Assembly: GCF_000142905.1 (NCBI RefSeq) | Contig: NW_013657639.1 | Span: 161,255 to 183,922 of the forward strand | Origin: Thecamonas trahens ATCC 50062 | Lineage: Eukaryota; Apusozoa; Apusomonadida; Apusomonadidae | Reading direction: 5' to 3' | DNA: 22,668 nt | In this document: positions 16,869 to 22,668 of the stretch, in pieces | How positions within the stretch are numbered: the first letter of the stretch is position 1 | Layout: each line of letters begins with the position of its first letter | Position numbers and translations under genes: made by a program | The notes under the pieces: generated by a model | Database searches by the model: none | Told to the model about the DNA's origin: nothing | The model's input: only the letters and a program-made list of their open reading frames with translations

Positions 16869-17167
16869 TGTATGTATGCGGTGTAGGTGGGTGGGTGTGT
16901 ATGGAGGGTGTGTGTGTGTGGTGGGGGGTGGGGGGGGGGGGGGGGGGGGGGTGGGAGCGGCCTGTGCTCGTCAGAGTGAGGTGCCAGGGCGAGGTGTTGG
17001 CGCCGGACAACTGGCGACAGAGCACCCACCCGAGCTTCGGCCCCGAGCTTCGGCCCCGAGCTTCGTCGGCTTTGGCATCCCATACCAATCATTGCGTAGT
17101 GTTTTAGATGGTGGAGTAGTAGGGTGGAGGGAGAAATGCATGCATGTGTGTGCAGTGCAACAAGCGC
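16869..17167. other. Spacer with 22-G run and 13-bp repeat
   Basis: This is the region upstream of the lipoxygenase-like gene and downstream of the 926-residue gene. It holds GT-rich sequence, an uninterrupted G22 run (16930-16951), and nearly three copies of a 13-bp unit CCCCGAGCTTCGG (17029-17065). No gene is seen. Confidence 0.7.
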
Positions 17168-19948
17168 TTACGCGTCGTCGCCATCCTCGTCGACGGCAGC
17201 CGGGCCATCGCCCGAGGGCTTGGACGACTTGCCCATACCGGTGATCTTGCCGAGCTTGTTGTAGATGCCCGAGGAGAACGAGACAAGGACGGAGATGTCG
17301 CTGGTGGAGATGCCCGAGACCCAGCCGCGGCGGTAGGCCGAGGCGGCAGCGGCGATGACCCAACCGATCTCGAGGCAAGCGTACTTGGACGCGCCCTGGA
17401 TCGACTTGGAGAGGATGGGCTTGCAGAGGAGCTGGACAAACTCCGACTTGACGGGCTTCTCGCCAGACTTGAAGCCAGGCAGCTTGCCGCCGCCAGGCAG
17501 CTTGGGCGCACCGGGCAGGTTGCCGGGCAGCTTGGGCGCCGACGGGAGGCCAGGCAGCTTGGGCATGTTCGGCACGAAGTCGGCAATGTTGAGGTCAAAC
17601 TTGGGCAGCTCGATGGAGGAGACAACCGAAATGCACGCCTCGAGGATCTTCTTGCCCGGCATGGACGGCGGGTCCGGGAAGGGGATGGGGGACAGGTTGG
17701 CCGCGTCCTCCTTCATGCGGGTGAGGCACTCGGTGAGCGACGGGAACGAGCCCATGTCCGGCAGAGTCTTGCCCTCGAGCTTGTCAAGGATCTTCTGGAT
17801 GGCGTCACCCGGCGAGAGCGACGGCGGCTTGGGCAGCGGAATGGCGCCGAGCAGCTTGCCGCACGACTTGCCGATGGCCTTGAGGATGCCGACGAGCGAG
17901 AACGAGTCGGGCAGGCCAAAATCGATGTCGCCCAGCGACTTGACCTTCTCGATGATCTTCTCGAGCATGCCGGGCACCTTGGGGTCCGACTCCTCAACCT
18001 CAGGCTCGTCGAGGTCCATGCCCGCGAGCGCAGACGCGACGGCGCCCGACGCCGAGCCGGCGTCCGACGGCGGCGGCAGGTTGGCCGCGCACGCGTACGG
18101 CGAGCGCGTCGTGCCGCCCGACGAGCCAGAGTCGTCGTCGTCGCCGCCACCAGGCTTGCACTTGGTGTACAGCTCGAGGAGGTCCGGGCACGTCAGCTTG
18201 GGCATCGACGGCTTGGGCATCGACGGCATCTCAATCTCCTTGAGCTTGTCGACCATGGCCTTGAGCATGTCGCACACACCCTCGACCAGGTTGGGGATCT
18301 TGGGCATCTTGAACTTCTTCGGCGGCTCATCCTCCTTGCGGAGGCGCGAGGTAAAGTACTTGATCGCATGCGGCGGTCCACGGAAGCCGCCGCGGCCGGG
18401 CAGGTTGATGTCCGGGCCGTCGGGCAGGTTGACATCGGGCAGGTTGACGTCGGGCAGGTTGACGTCAGGCGCGTCGGGAAGGTTGACGTCGGGCAGGTCC
18501 GGCATGTTCGGCATCTTGCCCGGCAGCGAGCCGCCAGTCACCGACGGCGCGCCGCCGGCCTTGGTCTTGAACTCGCCCACGTTGACGTACGAGTAGTACT
18601 GGTGCGAGATGCGGTGCAGCTTCTTGGCCTTCTTGAGCTTGCCCTTGAACTTGGGCACCGCCGTGTACGTGGCACGGTCGGTGACCACCACCATCCGGTC
18701 CTGCTGCATGCCCTTCCAGTTGATCTTGGTCACAAGCCAGCCGCCGATGAGCTCCTCGGGCGTCTCCGGGTCGAGCCCGCGGTCGATGAGCGCCTGCCGC
18801 TCGTCCTCGGCAGTGTCCTCCATGATCGCCTTCTCACGGTACGCAGGCGTGTTGATGTACTCGACCACAATCTTGGCCGCGTTGCGCTCGTGGTTGTCCT
18901 TGGGGTAGAAGCACGGGTAGTTGAGGATCTTGCGGAGCCAGTCAAAGTCACCGCGGCGGATCTCCCACGAGGTGCAGACCGAGCGCAGAAAGTCGATCTT
19001 CTTGTCGTGTGCGTCCGCGTCCATCTCCTCGAACTTGCCAAACCGGAAGAGCCGGAGCACCTGGTTCGACACACGCCGAATGTCCCACGACGACGCGTAG
19101 TGCCACGAGTACCGGTCATGCGCAAAGAGCGACTTGATCGTCATCACCTTCGACTCCATGCCGTACTTGACCACAGACTGGTCGTGCCACCAGTACGAGA
19201 CGCCCTCCGGTGGCGGCTGGTACCGCCCACACTTGATCACAATCTTTGAGAACGCAGTCTGCTTCTCCTCGTCCGAATAGTCCTCGTACCATCCGCCCTG
19301 CCCGGCCCACTTGACCGGCCGCCACGAGTAGTATGCGCTCCACGACGACGCGTTCTTGAGTGCCACAGCCTTCATCTTCTTGCCCTCAAACTCGGACGCA
19401 GCCTCCTCCGTAAAGTCAAACGTGTCCCAGTCGGTCTCGCACGTCACACCGCCCCAACCAGACTCGGACGCCTCCGCCGCAGCCTCGTTGATCTTGGTGA
19501 TGTACCCCTCGTGGAGCTCATAGTGGATCACAAGCGCCACAGTGATGTCCGACCGGTAGAAGCAGTGCCAGTAGCAGCAGAACGACGTCGTGATCACAAG
19601 GTCGTTGCCCTCCACCTTGCACCGGTCGTCACGCGGGAGCCCGTCGTTGTTGTGCCGGAAGATGATCTTGTCCAGCGCAGAGAGCTTGTCCTGCCCGTCG
19701 TAGTTGTTGACGCAGTCCTTGATCGCATCCTCAACATACCCAAACGTGTACCACCCAGTCCACGACGTGAGGTGGTAGAACACACGCCCGGGGTTGTTGG
19801 CCGCCTCGAACGAGTCCCAGTCGACCTCAAACGTAGGGCCAGACCCACCGAGATGCTGCGCAATCTGCGGCTGGTACTTGTTGATGGCCTCAGTCACCTT
19901 GGTCTTGCACTCATCCAGAGTCATAGGCATGATCTGCTCACCCGCCAT
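17168..19948 (-). CDS. 926-residue protein, duplicated N-terminal domain, hSac2-like segment and PDVNLP repeats; family not recognised
   Basis: An intron-free gene. Two copies of an aromatic-rich domain open the protein: copy A (about 38-146, FEVDWDSF then FYHLTSWTGWY, CCYWHCFYRSDI) and copy B (about 169-300, CETDWDTF then LKNASSWSAYY, HYASSWDIRR). A third, weaker echo (SVCTSWEIRRGDFDW) follows at 323-337. Residues about 400-460 (GGWLVTKINWKGMQQDRMVV, TYTAVPKF, YVNVGEF) resemble the hSac2/INPP5F homology segment, a PH-like fold; this is tentative. Residues 476-520 are tandem LPDVNLPD units. After that comes a Lys/Pro region with MPKP/MPKL motifs, an acidic Ser/Gly linker (about 600-615), Leu-rich helical segments, and a second repeat set (KLPGLPSAPKLPG, 815-850). 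No signal peptide or convincing membrane helix is seen. It is probably a cytosolic, lipid- or membrane-associated scaffold, but I do not recognise the family. Confidence 0.85.
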   Translation of the reverse strand: MAGEQIMPMTLDECKTKVTEAINKYQPQIAQHLGGSGPTFEVDWDSFEAANNPGRVFYHLTSWTGWYTFGYVEDAIKDCVNNYDGQDKLSALDKIIFRHNNDGLPRDDRCKVEGNDLVITTSFCCYWHCFYRSDITVALVIHYELHEGYITKINEAAAEASESGWGGVTCETDWDTFDFTEEAASEFEGKKMKAVALKNASSWSAYYSWRPVKWAGQGGWYEDYSDEEKQTAFSKIVIKCGRYQPPPEGVSYWWHDQSVVKYGMESKVMTIKSLFAHDRYSWHYASSWDIRRVSNQVLRLFRFGKFEEMDADAHDKKIDFLRSVCTSWEIRRGDFDWLRKILNYPCFYPKDNHERNAAKIVVEYINTPAYREKAIMEDTAEDERQALIDRGLDPETPEELIGGWLVTKINWKGMQQDRMVVVTDRATYTAVPKFKGKLKKAKKLHRISHQYYSYVNVGEFKTKAGGAPSVTGGSLPGKMPNMPDLPDVNLPDAPDVNLPDVNLPDVNLPDGPDINLPGRGGFRGPPHAIKYFTSRLRKEDEPPKKFKMPKIPNLVEGVCDMLKAMVDKLKEIEMPSMPKPSMPKLTCPDLLELYTKCKPGGGDDDDSGSSGGTTRSPYACAANLPPPSDAGSASGAVASALAGMDLDEPEVEESDPKVPGMLEKIIEKVKSLGDIDFGLPDSFSLVGILKAIGKSCGKLLGAIPLPKPPSLSPGDAIQKILDKLEGKTLPDMGSFPSLTECLTRMKEDAANLSPIPFPDPPSMPGKKILEACISVVSSIELPKFDLNIADFVPNMPKLPGLPSAPKLPGNLPGAPKLPGGGKLPGFKSGEKPVKSEFVQLLCKPILSKSIQGASKYACLEIGWVIAAAASAYRRGWVSGISTSDISVLVSFSSGIYNKLGKITGMGKSSKPSGDGPAAVDEDGDDA

Positions 19949-20796
19949 AGGTCACACCACTCCCGTGAGTCTCTTGCCGCCGTACCCGCCCGCTTGGCGA
20001 ACAAAAAAAAAATGAATTTTCGCCAGCCTGCCGTTGGCCCCCCCAGCCCGTCGTTCCATGCCTCGCAGCTGCTCTTGGTCCTCCTTCCGCCCTGCTGCCT
20101 CCACCGCGACAACCTCGCAGCCCTTTGTCACGGAATACCGGAAACAGGTCGTCACCACGGCTTGCTCGCCACTCGCTTTCCCCACTTTGCTCCGCCGGTG
20201 GCAACCCACCTTCCCCCCCCCCCTCCGGCATTCTCGCCCAAACGGGGATGCCCTTCGCATTTCTATTCGATCACATCGTGAAGAAGGGAAAACGGGCCCA
20301 AATAAAACACGAGGCGGGGGGGGGGGGCTCACGTAGCATGCACGGCCAGGCCTGGAACACAAGCTTCTACGTACACTAGCAAGGCATGCATATTCTCCTT
20401 CTCGAAGTGGGGCTTCAATGAGGGACGAAGGGGAGGAGGGGAACGGGGTGGTCGGGTGGTCGGGTGGGGCTAGGGAGGTGGAGGTGGCAACGTACAAAGC
20501 GGTGAGAGAAATGGTGCTTTCGCGGCTATCCAATCACGAGCTTCGATTCCTTCAGCGGTTTTTTGGCAAGTGCTCCATTCGGCAACTCCCGCGCCATGCC
20601 AGTGCATGCAGACGATCGGATGCTGGACACGGTTGCATGAGGGAGAGAGGGAGCTTGGTGTGTGTGTGGTGGGGGAGTGCTGGATCTACAAGCTATCTAT
20701 GCCCACCTGGCCAGTTTACCAAGTACCTTTGCCTCGCTGCTCGCCGATGATCGACGATGATCGACGCTGCTTGCGCCGGACGACGCCGGTCAACGC
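19949..20796. promoter_or_regulatory. 848-bp intergenic region upstream of the 926-residue gene
   Basis: No gene, tRNA or known RNA is recognisable. Close to the start of the 926-residue gene is an A10 tract flanked by a 7-bp perfect inverted repeat, TGGCGAA (19995-20001) and TTCGCCA (20019-20025). Further out are C11 (20213-20223), GGGCCCAAATAAAAC (20294-20308), G12 (20316-20327), and a direct repeat GATGATCGAC (about 20746-20765). The part next to 20797 should include the 3' end of the COMMD5-like transcript. The promoter role is inferred from position. Confidence 0.45.
19995..20025. promoter_or_regulatory. Inverted repeat enclosing an A-tract
   Basis: TGGCGAA and TTCGCCA are perfect 7-bp inverted arms around a 17-base A-rich core, 47-77 bp upstream of the ATG of the 926-residue gene. 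In a genome this GC-rich an A10 tract at this place is a plausible nucleosome-free core-promoter element. The role is inference. Confidence 0.35.
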
Positions 20797-21589
20797 TCAT
20801 CGCTTGAGTGTGTCCTTCTTGCTCTTCATGATGACGTTGCCCTCGACATCCTCCATTCCCTTGAGGAGGAGGGCGACGTTGTAGCGGAGGTCGTTAAACT
20901 TTTCTTGGCTCACCTCAAACTGCTTCTTGCTTCCGTCCGAGAGCGAGAGCTCCATCAGGATGGCCGGTTTGAGGACCCGGGTCATGGCTGATGTGGAGAT
21001 GGCAACGTCGACCCGCCACCGCAGCCGCTTGATCGACGGGTACGAGATGCGCGAGTCGAGCCGCGACGCGATCATCTCCGACCGCCTGTCCGCCGCCCAG
21101 ACAGAGCCAGCCAGTTGCAAACGACACAGATCGAGAGGTACGAGAAGAAGCAACATCGGGTGTGGGAAGTGTGGGAAAGCGCGTGAGTGACGGGAGGAGA
21201 GGGTGAACGACCCAGCACGTGACGGGGGGAGGGGGGAGGGGGAGTCCAGGTGTGTGTGTACACTGCAGAACGTACTTTGCACGGAGAACCTTGGACATGG
21301 TCTTGATGTATGCGTCGGGCATGTTGAGGTTGCGCATGGCGGTCTGAAAGTCAATGGTCTTGACTTGGAGGCGGACGGCAGCGTCGACAATGACCTGCAA
21401 CGCTGTGTACACAATGTCGACAGCGTCAGGGCCTAGGGCGGCCATAACAGACTCGGGCACCTCTGTCCCCAGCACCACACCCTGCAGCAGGGCGGTAAAG
21501 GCTGGCCCGGGCACCTTGCGCATCAGTGGCATGGCATTCTTCACCTCGAGTGGCAGGGGCGTGCCCAGGAACTCGACCTCGCCCGACAT
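20797..21589 (-). CDS. COMMD5: COMM-domain protein, COMMD5-like
   Basis: Modelled as exon 1 21589-21276 and exon 2 21085-20797, giving 200 residues (human COMMD5 has 224). Exon 1 holds the helical N-terminal domain (MSGEVEFLG through SKVLRA). Exon 2 holds the COMM domain, about residues 126-190. The stretch LRWRVDVAISTSAMTRVLKP, then LSDGSKKQFEV, EKFNDLRYNVALLLKGM, is close to COMMD5, which shares WRVDVAISTS, LSDGS and KFQELRYSVALVLKEM. COMMD proteins assemble as a heteromeric ring in the Commander complex, which with Retriever recycles endosomal cargo and regulates NF-kB and cullin ligases in animals. The splice joins AA and G into a Lys codon in phase. A short Lys-rich tail ends the protein. 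The COMMD assignment is firm; the exact paralogue is likely. Confidence 0.92.
21086..21275 (-). other. 190-nt intron of the COMMD5-like gene
   Basis: The donor CAAA|GTACGT and the acceptor GGACAG give phase 2 and rebuild a continuous COMMD protein between the N-terminal and COMM domains. The intron contains a short (AC)n and a C-rich pyrimidine tract. Confidence 0.85.
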
Positions 21590-21733
21590 GTCGCGAGAAG
21601 TGCCCGTCGCGCACGGCAGCGGCAGTCACGAGCGACGCTCGCGCAGGGACCGACCGGCAAGCCGCGGACCATCCATCGGATGTCGTCAGGGCGCTTAATA
21701 GCTGCTGGAGAGCGACTCACTCGTTTACTCTTG

Positions 21734-22525
21734 CTACACCAGAACCGGGCCGACAAAGCCGTTTGCATCACGGGCCGGCATGGAGAGCTTGACGCCATGG
21801 GCAGCGCCGTACTCGATGGCGCTGTTGTAGACCATCAGGACGGCCTGCTCGGCCTCGTGACGCGAGCTCGCTGTAATCCGGATCCACCGCATGCCATCGA
21901 CAACCTCCTCCCGCTCTGCAACCTTGATCTCCGCGCCCGAGGTCTGTCGAATGAGCCCGATTGTCTCGCCCTTTCGCCCGATGACTCCCAGCGAGACCGC
22001 GTCGGGCACATGTACCGTCACTGTCACCCTCTGCCCACCCGGCGCAGCCAGAGCAACGCCGCCGCTAGCCGCAGGCGCCAGCCCTAGCCCGCCAGCAATG
22101 CCCGGTCGGCCCTGCAGCCGCGCCATCCGCGACGGATGCATCCGCGGCCCACCAGCACCACCCACTCCCGATGCAGCCACACCCTGTGACGGGGGGTTTT
22201 GTGGCGGTACAGCCTGTGGCGGGAGGCCTGGCGGCGGTGCAAGCGGTGCGGCGGGTGCCTTGCCAGCCACCACATCATACGGAATCTGGGTCAGTCGGGC
22301 AAACTTGCGCAGTGCAGCCTCCTTGGACGCCAGAGCAGCAGCATACGCCTGCTCCCTTAGCTCCTCCTTCTCCCTCCGTCCACCTCCGCGCCGCTCTCTC
22401 CTGCTCCGTCCGCTCCGTCTCCGTCCTCCATGCGAGTGCGAGTGCGACTGTGACCGTGACCGTGAACGCGACCGCGACCGCGACCGCGACCGTGACCGCG
22501 ACCGTGACCGACTTTCACCTCGCAT
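21734..22525 (-). CDS. RS-repeat KH-domain RNA-binding protein
   Basis: A 263-residue, single-exon protein from the ATG at 22525; a GTG two codons upstream in frame is ignored as a eukaryotic start. Residues 5-32 are about ten Ser-Arg dipeptides followed by SQSHSHSH, then a basic stretch (GGRRRSGRSRRERRGGGRREK) and a helical Ala/Lys/Glu segment. Residues 85-160 are Pro/Ala/Gly-rich. Residues about 166-237 form a type I KH domain: VTVTVHVPDAVSLGVIGRKG with the nucleic-acid-binding GxxG loop GRKG (183-186), then ETIGLIRQTSGAEIKV and WIRITASSRHEAEQAVLMV. KH type I domains bind short single-stranded RNA or DNA; the RS run suggests splicing-speckle localisation and control by SR kinases. There is only one KH domain. 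The RS tract is encoded by a 6-bp tandem repeat, so copy number may vary. Confidence 0.9.
   Translation of the reverse strand: MRGESRSRSRSRSRSRSRSRSRSRSQSHSHSHGGRRRSGRSRRERRGGGRREKEELREQAYAAALASKEAALRKFARLTQIPYDVVAGKAPAAPLAPPPGLPPQAVPPQNPPSQGVAASGVGGAGGPRMHPSRMARLQGRPGIAGGLGLAPAASGGVALAAPGGQRVTVTVHVPDAVSLGVIGRKGETIGLIRQTSGAEIKVAEREEVVDGMRWIRITASSRHEAEQAVLMVYNSAIEYGAAHGVKLSMPARDANGFVGPVLV
22440..22512 (-). repeat. 6-bp coding repeat encoding the Ser-Arg tract
   Basis: Hexamers of type TCGCGG/TCACGG on the coding strand run in tandem and drift at the third codon position, encoding SR dipeptides and then SQ and SH. This is a slippage-prone in-frame expansion. Confidence 0.85.
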
Positions 22526-22656
22526 ATCCACCCTGTCCCTAGAGTGCAGTCTGTTCGCCTACCCCGTTGGCCTTGCCCTCTGTCCCGCGCACTGCTCACG
22601 GCGAGCCAACCCGGTCACTGACAACTCGATCCGACCAGGGCTGTCACACTGCGGAG

Positions 22657-22667
22657 CCCCCCCCCCC
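22657..22667 (+). repeat. Homopolymer of 11 C at the window end
   Basis: The window ends in C11 followed by T, and begins with C9. Both ends and the internal gap therefore abut C or G homopolymers, suggesting sequence breaks at such runs. Confidence 0.9.
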
Positions 22668-22668
22668 T

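Noticed and set aside
17144..19249. 701-residue plus-strand open frame
   Set aside because: It is antisense to the 926-residue gene, with Arg/Leu/Asp/Val-rich composition and no domain.
19952..20533. 193-residue minus-strand open frame upstream of the 926-residue gene
   Set aside because: It spans homopolymers and the A-tract, and has no domain or signal. It is probably chance.
20530..20610. tRNA (TTCGATT loop-like sequence)
   Set aside because: The flanking bases do not pair as a T stem, and no acceptor or anticodon arm can be drawn.

Overview
The window is nuclear DNA from a GC-rich unicellular eukaryote. It carries a ubiquitin-like/eS31 fusion, a kinesin, a COMM-domain protein, a Reeler-DOMON-cytochrome b561 protein and a THH1/TOM1-type seven-helix protein. 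Several genes are interrupted by one short spliceosomal intron near the 5' end, and there are many microsatellites and long C or G runs. The gene mix (a close relative of Dictyostelium DD3-3 beside animal-like COMMD5 and Reeler/FRRS1-like proteins) fits a free-living amorphean or apusomonad-like protist, for example something like Thecamonas. That placement is inference; the sequence alone does not fix the species.

Layout. 349-786 (+): divergent ubiquitin-like domain fused to ribosomal protein eS31. 965-3451 (+): N-terminal-motor kinesin. 3443-4535 (-): four-EF-hand protein, frameshifted as read, converging on and overlapping the kinesin stop. 4605-4930: a 17-bp minisatellite in the presumed shared upstream region of the EF-hand gene and the PB1-domain gene. 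5235-6341 (+): PB1-domain protein. 6501-7045 (-): small secreted aegerolysin/ET79-like beta-sandwich protein. 7233-9661 (-): secreted or membrane DD3-3-like protein. 10344-11405 (+): THH1/TOM1/TOM3-type seven-helix protein. 11619-15216 (+): Reeler + beta-sandwich + DOMON + cytochrome b561, with an assembly gap in its intron and one frameshift. 15237-16868 (-): membrane-anchored lipoxygenase-like protein lacking iron ligands. 17168-19948 (-): 926-residue protein of unrecognised family with a duplicated N-terminal domain and proline-rich repeats. 20797-21589 (-): COMMD5-like protein. 21734-22525 (-): RS-KH RNA-binding protein.

Genes are packed tightly: one convergent pair overlaps by 9 bp and another is 20 bp apart. 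All five introns I could model start with GTACG and lie at the beginning of the gene, which gave a consistency check on the starts. The genes do not form one pathway. A loose theme is secreted or membrane proteins (6501-16868), but I see no defence island, operon or mobile element. The most unusual items are the degraded ubiquitin moiety, the lipoxygenase-like protein without iron ligands, the cytochrome b561 missing one heme histidine, the 926-residue unrecognised protein, and the minisatellite.
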